Assembly (NCBI GenBank): GCA_035559595.1
Contig: DATMBF010000048.1
Span: forward strand, 1-64,000
Direction of reading: 5' to 3'
Origin: DATMBF01 sp035559595
GTDB taxonomy: Bacteria; Bacteroidota; Ignavibacteria; UBA10030
Length of the DNA: 64,000 bases
Below, one piece after another: positions 8,391 to 17,821 of the stretch. The stretch's first letter is position 1; every line of letters starts with the position of its first letter. The position numbers were made by a program, and so were the translations under genes. Below the pieces are notes generated by a model. The model saw nothing but the letters and a program-made list of their open reading frames with translations. It ran no database searches and was not told the origin of the DNA.

Positions 8391-8909
8391 CTACCATCCT
8401 GCTACAGTTTCGTTGAGAATATCTTCAGTGAGTTTTCGGACCGCTTCTCGCAGTCCCTCCGTCCGTTGCGTCAAACCGCCTCCGGACGGGTAATCGCCGT
8501 ATTGTGTAAACTCTCGTTCCCAAACAGTCTTTCGTTGCTTCAGGTCTTGGAACCTGACGCGCATGGTGACGGTAATGCGCCTTCGCGCTACCTGATCGCC
8601 TGCTGTCACCGACACCGGCTGATCCGGTTTGACTTGCGTAATCACGCCTTCGAGGACCGAGTCGGCCGTACCGCGATCCGCCATTTGCAGCGAGTTATCA
8701 TTGATGAAGCGCTGCACCAGCTCGCTCGTGACCATGTCGCGCAATGTCGGATCTCCGAACCCGCTCTGATCTTCAACAATCGGAATCGCGATCGTGTTGA
8801 GATGGGCAGGTACCGAGCCGCCGCGGAAAGAGTACACACAGGCGTTCAACAGCACAACCAGTCCCACACCAAGCAACGCTAGCAACGTAAAGCGAATTGT
8901 CTTAAGCAT
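8391..8909 (-). CDS. lptE: LptE-like LPS-assembly lipoprotein
   Basis: From ATG 8909 the product is 172 residues with a lipoprotein signal peptide ending in a lipobox (L-L-N-A-C). The mature part has the LptE/RlpB-like pattern: VYSFRGGSVPAHLNTIAIPI, then D-x-T-L-R-D-x-V-T-S-E-L-V-Q-R-F, then a D-S-V-L-E-G-V-I strand. LptE plugs the LptD barrel and helps place lipopolysaccharide in the outer leaflet. The start overlaps the sigma-54 activator stop (GATGCTTAA). The frame could open farther upstream, at 8951 or 8918, but only a start near 8909 puts the signal peptide at the N-terminus. The miaB / activator / lptE order is common in Bacteroidota, supporting the call. Confidence 0.82.
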   Translation of the reverse strand: MLKTIRFTLLALLGVGLVVLLNACVYSFRGGSVPAHLNTIAIPIVEDQSGFGDPTLRDMVTSELVQRFINDNSLQMADRGTADSVLEGVITQVKPDQPVSVTAGDQVARRRITVTMRVRFQDLKQRKTVWEREFTQYGDYPSGGGLTQRTEGLREAVRKLTEDILNETVAGW

Positions 8910-10020
8910 CCAAACCATACTCTTTGATCTTGCGGTAGAGGGTTCGCTCACTGATGTTAAGTTCCTTGGCTGCGAGCCGTCGGTTGCCGCGGTTGCGTTC
9001 GAGCGATTGAATAATCAAACGTCGCTCCATCTCATCAAGAGAAACCGCCCCATTACCGTTCCCGCTGCCCGGCAGCTCCGGTGCACTTATACGGTGTGGC
9101 AAACGCTCAGCGAGCAGATCTCGCAGCTGCATGATATTTGCCTTCAGGTCGACAAGCGCTCGATAGATCAGCTCGCGCTCGGCCTGTTCAACACTTTTGT
9201 TTGTGACAACAGGGAGATGTCGATCCATCACCGCCGGTTCTTGTCCGCGCAGGTATTTTCGCACATCATCGCCTGACAATCGCTTACCCCTCTCCAGAAC
9301 CAACATGCTTTCGATAACGTTTCGCAATTCCCTCACATTCCCCGGCCAGTCATATTCCATAAGAGCATCGGTTGCATCGTCGGTGAAGCCTCCAAACTGG
9401 AGTCCATTTCGTTCGGTTACCTCCTTGACGAAGTGCTCCACGAGGACGGGAATATCGGCGCGCCGATTCCGCAGAGGGGGAATCCAGATGTTCACGGACC
9501 GGAGGCGAAAGTAGAGATCGGGTCGAAATCGTTTCTGTTGAACTTCGTAATCGAGATTCTTGTTTGTTGCCGCAATGACACGAACATCGACGTTTTTGGG
9601 AATCGACGAGCCGACGCGGTGGAATTCTCCATTCTCCAGAACGCGCAGGAGTTTTACCTGCGTTGCCACAGGCATCTCGCCGATTTCATCCAGAAAGATC
9701 GTCCCTCCGTCGGCAATCTCGAAGTATCCCTTGCGTGAATCGATGGCGCTCGTGAACGACCCCTTTTCGTGTCCGAACAGCTCACTTTCAATCAAACCCT
9801 CGGGAATTGCTCCACAATTGACCGTGACGAGAGGCTTCTTTGAGCGCCTGCTGGCTCCGTGAATGGCGCGGGCGATCACTTCTTTGCCTACGCCGCTTTC
9901 GCCGGAGATCAGCACAGTAATGTCGGTCGGTGCCACTTGCCGCACAATATCGACGATCTCTTGAATCTCGACCGACTGGCCAACGATTCCGAACTCCTTC
10001 TGAAATTGCTGACGATCCAT
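8902..10020 (-). CDS. Sigma-54-dependent activator (AAA+, Fis-type HTH), no receiver domain
   Basis: The 372-residue protein consists of a central AAA+ domain and a C-terminal Fis-type helix-turn-helix, with almost nothing before the ATPase. Walker A is GESGVGKE (about 35-42), Walker B is GGTIFLDEIGEMP, and the sigma-54 contact loop reads GSFTSA rather than the canonical GAFTGA. The HTH is NRRLAAKELNISERTLYRK near the end. I chose ATG 10020 because AGGGAAGGAAGT lies just upstream; the frame stays open to 10050. Without a receiver or sensor domain, control probably comes from expression level or a protein partner. Targets unknown. Confidence 0.93.
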   Translation of the reverse strand: MDRQQFQKEFGIVGQSVEIQEIVDIVRQVAPTDITVLISGESGVGKEVIARAIHGASRRSKKPLVTVNCGAIPEGLIESELFGHEKGSFTSAIDSRKGYFEIADGGTIFLDEIGEMPVATQVKLLRVLENGEFHRVGSSIPKNVDVRVIAATNKNLDYEVQQKRFRPDLYFRLRSVNIWIPPLRNRRADIPVLVEHFVKEVTERNGLQFGGFTDDATDALMEYDWPGNVRELRNVIESMLVLERGKRLSGDDVRKYLRGQEPAVMDRHLPVVTNKSVEQAERELIYRALVDLKANIMQLRDLLAERLPHRISAPELPGSGNGNGAVSLDEMERRLIIQSLERNRGNRRLAAKELNISERTLYRKIKEYGLDA

Positions 10021-10033
10021 ACTTCCTTCCCTG

Positions 10034-10738
10034 CTACCGTGAAACGACAATCGACTCTAAATTGAAATTCTTCTTGATCTCCGAAGTGAAACGCTTTGCC
10101 TCGTCGTACGATTGGAATTCTCCCACCCACACCTTGTGGAGCTTCTTGCCGTCCGTAAGGATAGTGAAGATGTTCGAGGCGTAGCCCTCGCGCTCAAATT
10201 TCGCGCGAAGATCCTCTGCATTCTGCAGCGTAGAAAAGGCTCCTACCTGGACGGTGAACGAGGTTGCAAACTTGTCAACTGTTCCCGGCTTGGAAATAAT
10301 CGCCGGCGCCTCCTGGATCTTCTCCTGCGACCTAACCGATTGATACTCAGCCGCGTATGCAGAAAACGGGTAATTTTGCTTCAACTGTTCCAGTTTCTGA
10401 TCCGCCGTCTTATAGAGCCCGATGGAATAGTAATACTGATAGAGTTTGTACAGTGCATCGTCTCCCCATTCGCTCTTCGGGAAATTGTCGACGATGCTTT
10501 GATAGATCTTCGCCGCCTCACTTCCATCGCTCGTCAGAACAGCTTGTAAGTACAGGACACCCGGATGGTTCTGGTAGTTGGTCATTAATGTCGGTAGCTC
10601 GGCTTTGACGACCTCTGTTTGCCCCCGTTCAATCATTTCCAGCCGACGCTGAATATCCGGCTCGCTGGAACGGACCGCTTGCCCCACTGCAATGCTTGCG
10701 CAAACGGAAAGCACGGTGACGATCCTTTTCATATGCAT
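10034..10738 (-). CDS. Exported TPR-like protein with C-terminal SPOR domain
   Basis: This 234-residue protein starts with a signal peptide (about 1-20). Helical repeats follow, with tetratricopeptide character (about 50-135; SEWGDDALYKLYQYYYSIGL resembles BamD/YbgF-type TPRs). It ends with a SPOR domain (about 158-234; SFTVQVGAFSTLQNAEDL). SPOR domains bind denuded peptidoglycan glycan strands, so a periplasmic, septum or cell-wall role is likely. The ribosome site GGAGG sits 8 nt before ATG 10738. It lies between miaB and the sigma-54 activator on the same strand with short gaps. Confidence 0.88.
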   Translation of the reverse strand: MHMKRIVTVLSVCASIAVGQAVRSSEPDIQRRLEMIERGQTEVVKAELPTLMTNYQNHPGVLYLQAVLTSDGSEAAKIYQSIVDNFPKSEWGDDALYKLYQYYYSIGLYKTADQKLEQLKQNYPFSAYAAEYQSVRSQEKIQEAPAIISKPGTVDKFATSFTVQVGAFSTLQNAEDLRAKFEREGYASNIFTILTDGKKLHKVWVGEFQSYDEAKRFTSEIKKNFNLESIVVSR

Positions 10739-10757
10739 GAAGGAAACCTCCTTCCCA

Positions 10758-12119
10758 TCAAACAGACATTCGATTCGGAGATTCGATAAACAGAGGCTCG
10801 GGAATCTCTTTTGGCTCGACTAATGATCCAAACAACGTTGCGGAATTTACACGCTCGACTTGAACCAAACGATACTCACCCACTCGCGCATTGCGTCGCG
10901 GGAAAATGACCATCTTGTTTGTGTCCGTTCGCCCGCAGTATTCTTCATCGGACTTTTTGCTCTCCCCTTCGACCAACACTCTCACCACGGTACCGATGAG
11001 CTCTTCGTTCTTCCTCAAGGTAATTTCCCGCTGTACGTCGATAATCTCGTTCAGGCGGTCGATTTTCACCGGTTCCGGAACGTCATCACCCATGTGCCAT
11101 GCTTTTGTGTTCTCTCGGGGAGAGTATTTGAACATGAACGCACCGTCATATTCCACTTCTCGAATGAGATCAACAGTCATGCGGTGATCTTCTTCGGTTT
11201 CCGTCGGGAATCCTGCAATGATGTCAGTCGAGAGGCTTACGCCCGGGATAGTCCGCTTGATCGTTTCTACCAGTTGCAGATAATGCCGTCGGTCGTAGGT
11301 GCGGTTCATCAACTGCAAAATACGGTCTGAACCGGATTGAACGGGCAGATGAATGTACTTGCAGAGATTATCATGTTCGGCAATTGTTGCAATGAGCTTG
11401 TCGGACATGTCCTGTGGGTGGGATGTTGTAAAACGGACACGCATCGATCTGTCTACTCGTGCAACCGAGGCGAGCAGGTCGGCGAAATCGAATTCACCAT
11501 CCCGGTAGGAGTTTACATTTTGCCCAAGCAGAGTGACTTCTTTGAAGCCACGAGCCGAGAGCTCTTCTACTTCTCGAAGGACACTCTCCAATGTTCGGCT
11601 TCGCTCGCGTCCGCGAGTGAAAGGAACAACGCAGAAGGTGCAAAACTTATCGCAGCCACGCATGACGGAAATCCATGCACTGATACCGTCCGTTCGAAGC
11701 GGAGTGATGTCGTCATAGGTTTCGACCCGAGACAGTCGCACGGCGATCCCTTTGTGCCCCGCAAGAGCATTCTCGATCAGCTCGGGTAAGCGACGATATT
11801 CATCCGGACCAACGACGATATCTACGGAGCTTTCGGATTCCATGAGCTGCTTTCGGAGTCGCTCCGCCATGCATCCCAGCACTCCAATCACGATGCCGGG
11901 ATTGTGTTTCTTGTAATGCTTGAAACCGCCAAGTCGCCCAAGCACGCGCTGCTCTGCATTGTCCCGCACTGCACAGGTGTTCACAAACAGTACATCGGCT
12001 TGTGCGACACTATCGGTTTTACTGTAGCCGGCACTTGTAAGAATGCTGGCAACGACCTCCGAGTCGGCCACGTTCATCTGGCAACCGTAGGTTTCAATAT
12101 AGACTTTTCGACCGTTCAC
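10758..12119 (-). CDS. miaB: tRNA-2-methylthio-N6-dimethylallyladenosine synthase
   Basis: The 453-residue methylthiotransferase has three domains. The UPF0004 domain has cysteines in TYGCQMN, NTCAVRD and LGCMAE that hold the auxiliary 4Fe-4S cluster. The radical SAM core has CDKFCTFC (C-x3-C-x2-C) near 155-162. A C-terminal TRAM domain binds tRNA. It adds the 2-methylthio group at A37 of tRNAs that read UNN codons. Length and cysteine pattern match MiaB better than RimO or MtaB. It is the first gene of the minus-strand operon that continues to the TPR gene, and its promoter must lie in the 215-bp gap shared with pta. Confidence 0.96.
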   Translation of the reverse strand: MNGRKVYIETYGCQMNVADSEVVASILTSAGYSKTDSVAQADVLFVNTCAVRDNAEQRVLGRLGGFKHYKKHNPGIVIGVLGCMAERLRKQLMESESSVDIVVGPDEYRRLPELIENALAGHKGIAVRLSRVETYDDITPLRTDGISAWISVMRGCDKFCTFCVVPFTRGRERSRTLESVLREVEELSARGFKEVTLLGQNVNSYRDGEFDFADLLASVARVDRSMRVRFTTSHPQDMSDKLIATIAEHDNLCKYIHLPVQSGSDRILQLMNRTYDRRHYLQLVETIKRTIPGVSLSTDIIAGFPTETEEDHRMTVDLIREVEYDGAFMFKYSPRENTKAWHMGDDVPEPVKIDRLNEIIDVQREITLRKNEELIGTVVRVLVEGESKKSDEEYCGRTDTNKMVIFPRRNARVGEYRLVQVERVNSATLFGSLVEPKEIPEPLFIESPNRMSV

Positions 12120-12278
12120 TGTCGCGAAATCAGTGGAATAAATGTAATGAAAGAATGACAGACATTCAATTTAATAGAGGCGGTTAAGATGTTTTAATAG
12201 TAAAGGAAATTTAACTATTTTTTCAAATGCCAACATCCCGTTTGACAAATCGTCAGCCTGAGGGGAAAGAATTTTGGG

Positions 12279-12307
12279 TTGAATGAGCCGACTTGCTGTG
12301 GTATATT
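12279..12307 (+). promoter_or_regulatory. Probable sigma-70 promoter of pta
   Basis: TTGAAT (12279-12284), a 17-bp spacer and TATATT (12302-12307) give a near-consensus promoter whose start site would fall about 20 bp before the pta ATG. It lies in the divergent miaB-pta gap. Confidence 0.65.
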
Positions 12308-12334
12308 GCCATCCCAAACTGAACCGAAAAGCTC

Positions 12335-13318
12335 ATGTCGAACCAGCTTCTGCAACGCATCCTTACAAAAGCCAAATCGCTAAAGCGACACATCGTTCTT
12401 CCGGACGCTGTTGACGAGCGCACAATCCACGCAGCCCGGACGTGCACTGACGAAGGGATCGCGACGATCACTCTGGTCGGTGACGAAGACGAGATTCGCT
12501 CAAAGGCGCAGACACTCGGAGTGAGTTTAGAGAAGGTTCGCATTGTCGATCCGGAAAAATCTGATCGCTTTAGCGACTTCACGCATATCTACTTCAATCT
12601 GAGAAAATCGAAGGGGATAAAATTCGAAGAAGCGCAACAGGTGATGCGTCAGTCTCTTTTCTTTGGGGCGATGATGGTAAGAGAGGGAATGGCGGATGGA
12701 AGTGTGGCAGGGAACGTCTCAACAACGGCCGATGTGCTGAGGGCAGGGATTCAAATCATCGGTGTGCAGGCGGGAATCAGCGTCGTGTCGAGCTTCTTCC
12801 TCATGGTTTTTCCCTACAAGTCCTACACATTTACAGATTGCGGAGTGGTACCCGACCCCACTCCCGAACAACTTGCGGATATCGCCATCGCCGCTGCTGA
12901 GAACCATCGTAAGTTGACGAATGAGGAGCCAAGGGTTGCCATGCTCTCATTTTCGACGAAGGGAAGTGCGGAACATCCACTGGTCGAGAAAGTTCAAAAG
13001 GCAACGGCGTTTGCGAAAAAGAAAAAGCCGAATCTCATTCTCGACGGCGAGCTCCAGCTTGATGCTGCCATCGTTCCTTCGGTTGCTGAGCGCAAAGCGC
13101 CGGGGAGTCCGGTCGAAGGCAGGGCGAATGTCCTGGTCTTTCCGGATCTTAACGCTGGCAACATCGGCTACAAGCTTGCGCAACGGATGGGTGGTGCAGA
13201 GGCTTTGGGTCCCATCGTTCAGGGTTTGAAGAAACCGGCTTTTGATCTTTCCCGCGGTGCCAGCGTTAGCGATATTGTCAATGTCGTTGCGATCAACGCC
13301 GTCATGGGGAGTGCGTGA
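12335..13318 (+). CDS. pta: Phosphate acetyltransferase
   Basis: This 327-residue protein is the compact Pta form, without the N-terminal DRTGG and regulatory domains of long Pta. It converts acetyl-CoA and phosphate to acetyl phosphate and CoA. Recognisable family segments are IVLPDAVDERTIHAA, the VAGNVSTTADVLRAGIQIIG substrate loop near 125-145, DCGVVPDPTPEQLADIA, and VEGRANVLVFPDLNAGNIGY near 265-285. No ackA gene lies beside it. Isocitrate/malate dehydrogenase-like fold and cytosolic location come from family knowledge. The related phosphate butyryltransferase is the main alternative, but the sequence reads as Pta. Confidence 0.93.
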   Translation: MSNQLLQRILTKAKSLKRHIVLPDAVDERTIHAARTCTDEGIATITLVGDEDEIRSKAQTLGVSLEKVRIVDPEKSDRFSDFTHIYFNLRKSKGIKFEEAQQVMRQSLFFGAMMVREGMADGSVAGNVSTTADVLRAGIQIIGVQAGISVVSSFFLMVFPYKSYTFTDCGVVPDPTPEQLADIAIAAAENHRKLTNEEPRVAMLSFSTKGSAEHPLVEKVQKATAFAKKKKPNLILDGELQLDAAIVPSVAERKAPGSPVEGRANVLVFPDLNAGNIGYKLAQRMGGAEALGPIVQGLKKPAFDLSRGASVSDIVNVVAINAVMGSA

Positions 13319-13342
13319 GTCATCATCGAACCATTGACGTGA

Positions 13343-14509
13343 GTGAGCAGTCCCTCCCGATATAACTTTCTCGATTTCTTCCGCGGGCTGATTGTCGTGG
13401 TGATGCTCGAAGGCCATGTCCTTCGCGAGCTGCTTCAGCCTTCTGCCCAATCTACTGAAGCGTTCCGGATTCATGAGCTCTTTCACGGCATTACCGCGCC
13501 GGCATTCCTCTTCAGCGCCGGATTCACATTTGCAATAGCTACGCAACGGAAGTGGGAGGAGATGATCACGTTGAGCGGCGGTTTCCTGCGCCGGATCTGG
13601 CGGGCAATCCTGGTCATTGTTGTTGGCTATTTACTTCATATCCCTTTTCTTTCTCTCACGAAAACGCTGGCCGAAGCGAGCACAGGTCAATGGCGGGAAT
13701 TCCTTGCATTCAATGTCCTTCAATGCATTGGCGTTTCCCTTCTCTTTCTGCGTCTCTTGGTCTTTACGGTGAGAAAAGAACGCGTTTTTCTGATTGTCGC
13801 ATCTCTCATTGGGCTTGCCATTGTTTATGCAACTCCGTTGGTGTGGATGAAGGAGGTGACCGACGCACTTCCACGGGGGATTGCCATGGCCATTAATGGA
13901 CTTGATGGATCATATTTTCCCATCTTCCCGTATTCGGCTTTTCTCTTTGGTGGGGCCGTTCTTTCCTGGCAATTTCTCAGATCGGCACAGGTTGGCAGAG
14001 AAGCAGTATTCATGACACGGCTCTTTCTGGGAGGGATGGGACTTATCGTCGTAGGGTTTGTTTTCGATGCTCTTCCGTTTCAAACCTATGGCCAGTATGA
14101 TTTCTGGACCACCAGTCCGAACTTTTTCTGGATGAAATTCGGCACGCTTGCGATGATCATGAGCAGCCTTTGGTTTCTCGAAGGTCGTGTTCGCCACGAC
14201 GAGAAGCGGGATATCTGGATGCCCCGATGGCTTACAATCCTTGGTGTTGAGTCGTTTTTCGTCTATGTTTTGCATCTCATCGTTCTCTACGGGTGGGCGG
14301 GGAATCCAAGCTTCAACCTGAGTGCATGGTGGGCTCTGCAGTTGTCGGTCACGGAATCCGTCGCGGTTTTTGTGGGTCTTACGATAGCGATGTGGATTGC
14401 CGCTGCGGCTTGGCGATATTTGAAGCGTGAGCACACAGTTCTCTGGCGAGGGATTCTCTGGTGGATGGGAATTACGTTCGGCATTCATTTCCTGAAGAGT
14501 CCGTATTAG
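13343..14509 (+). CDS. Membrane acetyltransferase-like protein (HGSNAT/DUF1624 family)
   Basis: The 388-residue protein has about ten membrane helices. Its N-terminal segment (FLDFFRGLIVVVMLEGHVLR, then HELFHGITAPAFLFSAGF near 50-67) is typical of the heparan-alpha-glucosaminide N-acetyltransferase catalytic region and related DUF1624 proteins. These move acyl groups across membranes to sugars or cell-wall polymers, and the acceptor here is unknown. The start is GTG at 13343, 24 bp after pta. Co-transcription with pta, which makes acetyl phosphate and draws on acetyl-CoA, is suggestive but unproven. Confidence 0.78.
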   Translation: MSSPSRYNFLDFFRGLIVVVMLEGHVLRELLQPSAQSTEAFRIHELFHGITAPAFLFSAGFTFAIATQRKWEEMITLSGGFLRRIWRAILVIVVGYLLHIPFLSLTKTLAEASTGQWREFLAFNVLQCIGVSLLFLRLLVFTVRKERVFLIVASLIGLAIVYATPLVWMKEVTDALPRGIAMAINGLDGSYFPIFPYSAFLFGGAVLSWQFLRSAQVGREAVFMTRLFLGGMGLIVVGFVFDALPFQTYGQYDFWTTSPNFFWMKFGTLAMIMSSLWFLEGRVRHDEKRDIWMPRWLTILGVESFFVYVLHLIVLYGWAGNPSFNLSAWWALQLSVTESVAVFVGLTIAMWIAAAAWRYLKREHTVLWRGILWWMGITFGIHFLKSPY

Positions 14510-14618
14510 TTCAATGACGCGCAGGACTGGACCGTCCTGTCCATTGAGCATTCACGGAATCGTGAGTAGTCCCACGGTTTTCCTCAGCGATGTTTTTGGA
14601 AAGCAGGAGGTTACCATC

Positions 14619-15149
14619 ATGTCAACTCTTCATCGGATTTCGATTGTTCAGGGAGATATTACGAAACAAGCCGTTGATGCTGTTGTCAACGCTGCCAACA
14701 ACTCGTTGTTGGGAGGTGGAGGCGTCGACGGTGCAATTCATCGAGCAGCGGGGCCGGAGTTGCTGGATGAATGCAAAACGCTTGGAGGTTGCGAAACAGG
14801 CGATGCGAAGATCACCAAGGGATACCGATTGCCTGCCAGGTATGTGATTCACACCGTGGGCCCGATCTGGCGAGGTGGGAAACAACACGAAGATGAGCTG
14901 CTCGCCTCGTGTTACCGGCGATGTTTCGCGATCGCAAAGGAAAAAGGGATTCGAACAATTGCTTTTCCTTCAATCAGCACCGGCGCTTACGGTTTTCCCG
15001 TAGTAAGGGCGAGTCGGATTGCCCTGCGAGAGATCAAGAAGGGATTAGAGGAAAATCAGCTGCTGGAGAAAGTTGTTGTGGTGTGCTTTGATGAAAGAAC
15101 GTACGGTGTGTATCGGGAAGGGTTGGAAAAGATGGAGTCGTCGCATTGA
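14619..15149 (+). CDS. Macro domain protein (O-acetyl-ADP-ribose deacetylase-like)
   Basis: This 176-residue single macro domain has all the usual ligand loops: GDITKQAVDAVVNAANN (residues 11-27), GGGGVDGAIHRAAG (about 31-44) and ISTGAYGFP (about 121-129). The family binds ADP-ribose and hydrolyses O-acetyl-ADP-ribose or mono-ADP-ribosyl groups. The frame is open back to 14514, but AGGAGG at 14605-14610 and the domain border select ATG 14619. No ADP-ribosyltransferase, sirtuin or DarT toxin gene is adjacent. Confidence 0.92.
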   Translation: MSTLHRISIVQGDITKQAVDAVVNAANNSLLGGGGVDGAIHRAAGPELLDECKTLGGCETGDAKITKGYRLPARYVIHTVGPIWRGGKQHEDELLASCYRRCFAIAKEKGIRTIAFPSISTGAYGFPVVRASRIALREIKKGLEENQLLEKVVVVCFDERTYGVYREGLEKMESSH

Positions 15150-15286
15150 AGCTACGTTGCAGATCAAAAACCACAAGGACGAATAAACATGACGCGAGAC
15201 CGACCTTCGACATTTGTTGATTTGATACTTCCCCTTCTTTTCCGTACCATCGTTTGCGATTTTTTCCCCAGGTGGAATCATTTCCA

Positions 15287-17740
15287 ATGAACAAAAAAAC
15301 CGCCAACCGGCTCAAGAAAGCTCCTCCCCATCAGTCACTCTCTCCGGATGAGTTACGCTGGCAATGTGACCCAAAGACTCTTGGCGTGAAGAGCACGGAT
15401 GATGTCACTGCGAGTACCGAGATCATTGGGCAGGAGCGAGCCGTACGTTCACTCCAAATCGGACTGGAGATGAAACATCAGGGTTACAATATCTTTGTCA
15501 CGGGACTTTCCGGGACAGGGAGAACGACAACCGTCCGCCGACTGCTTGAGCAAATGGATTCGGGCGCAAGCGAGTTGAGAGATCACTGTTTCGTGTACAA
15601 TTTCAAGCAACCGGATATGCCCATCTCGATATCGTTACCTGCAGGGCAGGGCAGAGCGCTGAAGGTCGACATGGAGACATTTCTCGCCGGCTTGCTTTCA
15701 GATATCCCGGCCATTTATGAGAGCCAACGATATCAGGATGCTCGCAAATCCGTCCTCGAACATTTTCAGGATCGTCAGAAAACCGTTCTCCAGGACTTTG
15801 AAAAGAAGGTGAAGGAGAGCGGCTTTGATCTGGTTCAGGTGCAGGTGGGGAATATCATGCGTCCCGACGTTGTCCCCGTCGTTGGAGGCAATGCCGTTAA
15901 TCTCGATCAGGTCGAGGCGATGGTAGAAAAGGGGGAGATGACCAAAGAGCAATTCGATGCGTTAAAGGAAACGCAGAGCGTACTCGAAAAGCAGATGGCG
16001 CTTGTGTTTCGGGAGCTTCGAAACATCGAGCGGAAGGTGCAAGAATCCATGAGCGAGCTCGAGGAAAAACTGGTCATGCCCATTGTCGACGATGCCATTC
16101 AGGTGCTCAAGACAACCTACGATCACGCCAAAGTGCATGTGTATCTGGATGAAGTGCGGGCGAGCATTCGAGACAATCTTGAGCGCTTCCGCCAGCAGGG
16201 AGCACCCCAATCACCCACGGAGCCCGGTCAGGAACCGGCGAAAGATGAGTTCTTAGAGTATCAGGTCAACCTTCTTGTCGATAACTCTGACACCGAAAAG
16301 CCGCCCATTGTCATGGAGACAAATCCGAAATACAAGAACATCTTCGGAACGGTGGAACGGTTTCTTGAACGTGGCGGAATCTGGCGGACCGACTTTACCC
16401 AAATCCGCGCCGGTTCATTGCTTCGTGCGGACGGTGGATATCTCGTTCTCAATGCACTCGACACGCTCATCGAACCGGGAGTATGGCAAGATCTGAAACG
16501 AACATTACGCACGGGCAAGGTCGAGATTCATACGTACGAGCCGCTTTTTGGGGTTGCTCCCTCCGCAATGAAGCCGGAGGCGATAGACCTGAACGTCAAA
16601 GTCATCATGATAGGCGACCCGGAAATTTATCATCTGTTGTATTTTCGAGACGACGATTTCAAGAAGATTTTCAAGATTCGGGCGGATTTCGATTTTGAGA
16701 TTCCCAAAACCAGGGATGCGATTCACAAATACATCCAGTTTGTTCGCACATTCTGCGACGAGGAACATCTCCTTCCCTTCGACGGCTCAGCATTGGCACA
16801 GATCATCGAGTTCGGCGTTCGAACCGCGGGAAGGAAGAAAAAGCTTTCCACGCGGTTCAACATCATTGCAGATGTTGTTCGGGAATCCAACTACTGGGCA
16901 CAGAAAGATGGTGCAAAGTCAGTCACCTATAAGCATGTTGAGAAAGCCATTGAAGAGCGCATCTACCGCGTGCAGTTGATCGAGGCAAAGATTCAGGAGA
17001 TGATCGAAGACGGCACAATCATGATCGATACCGACGGTTTGGTAGTAGGCCAAGTGAACGGTCTTTCGGTTTATGACCTTGGCGAGCATGCATTTGGCAA
17101 GCCGTCACGCATCACAGCAAGGACGTCGTTGGGCCGATCGGGAGTTATTAACATTGAACGCGAAGCCGAGCTCAGCGGGCCAACGCACAACAAAGGGGTC
17201 GCGATTCTCTCAGGGTATTTACGAAGCAAGTTTGCGCAGACGAAGCCCTTAGTGATGGATGCGAGTGTAACATTCGAGCAATCCTACAGCGGCGTGGACG
17301 GAGACAGCGCATCGTCAACGGAGATCTACGCTATTCTTTCGAGTCTTTCGGGCGTCCCCTTACGCCAAGATATTGCAGTAACCGGATCGGTCAACCAAAA
17401 AGGAGAAATCCAGCCGATTGGGGGGGTGAATCTGAAAATAGAGGGCTTTTATGATGTCTGCAAAGCCCGTGGGCTTACGGGGAACCAGGGGGTAATGATC
17501 CCGAAGCAGAACATCGGAGATCTCATGCTGCGGGAGGATGTCATTGATGCGGTGAGGAAGGGAGCATTTCACATCTACGCAATCTCAACCATCGACGAGG
17601 GGATCGAAATTCTCACAGGAATAAAGGCAGGGGAGCAACGAGGCGATGGCAGTTTTGAGTCCGGCACAGTGTTCTCTCTTGCAGACTGCAAGCTGTCGGA
17701 ATACGCCAGGCAATGGCAAAGATTTGAAAAGGGGAGATGA
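15287..17740 (+). CDS. LonB-like ATP-dependent serine protease (AAA_32/Lon_C)
   Basis: This roughly 817-residue protein belongs to the Lon-related group lacking the N-terminal substrate domain of LonA. An AAA region with Walker-A-like GLSGTGRTTT near residues 75-84 is interrupted by a long helical insertion (about 140-330). The C-terminal protease domain holds the Ser-Lys dyad: serine in GDSASSTE (about 672-679) and lysine in GGVNLKIEGF (about 715-724). The GTGRT in place of GxGKT (Lys to Arg) also occurs in this family. It is predicted to be a soluble cytosolic protease. ATG 15287 follows AGGTGGA; an in-frame start exists at 15254. Confidence 0.87.
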   Translation: MNKKTANRLKKAPPHQSLSPDELRWQCDPKTLGVKSTDDVTASTEIIGQERAVRSLQIGLEMKHQGYNIFVTGLSGTGRTTTVRRLLEQMDSGASELRDHCFVYNFKQPDMPISISLPAGQGRALKVDMETFLAGLLSDIPAIYESQRYQDARKSVLEHFQDRQKTVLQDFEKKVKESGFDLVQVQVGNIMRPDVVPVVGGNAVNLDQVEAMVEKGEMTKEQFDALKETQSVLEKQMALVFRELRNIERKVQESMSELEEKLVMPIVDDAIQVLKTTYDHAKVHVYLDEVRASIRDNLERFRQQGAPQSPTEPGQEPAKDEFLEYQVNLLVDNSDTEKPPIVMETNPKYKNIFGTVERFLERGGIWRTDFTQIRAGSLLRADGGYLVLNALDTLIEPGVWQDLKRTLRTGKVEIHTYEPLFGVAPSAMKPEAIDLNVKVIMIGDPEIYHLLYFRDDDFKKIFKIRADFDFEIPKTRDAIHKYIQFVRTFCDEEHLLPFDGSALAQIIEFGVRTAGRKKKLSTRFNIIADVVRESNYWAQKDGAKSVTYKHVEKAIEERIYRVQLIEAKIQEMIEDGTIMIDTDGLVVGQVNGLSVYDLGEHAFGKPSRITARTSLGRSGVINIEREAELSGPTHNKGVAILSGYLRSKFAQTKPLVMDASVTFEQSYSGVDGDSASSTEIYAILSSLSGVPLRQDIAVTGSVNQKGEIQPIGGVNLKIEGFYDVCKARGLTGNQGVMIPKQNIGDLMLREDVIDAVRKGAFHIYAISTIDEGIEILTGIKAGEQRGDGSFESGTVFSLADCKLSEYARQWQRFEKGR

Positions 17741-17821
17741 AAGCATACGAATCACCTCGCCGTACATTCATTTCCTTCCCCTCAGTAGTTATACTCCACA
17801 ATCGGCAACGCCTCAGTTTTT

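Noticed and set aside
12947..13546. 199-codon minus-strand frame across the end of pta
   Set aside because: It covers two well-supported plus-strand genes and has no family motif.
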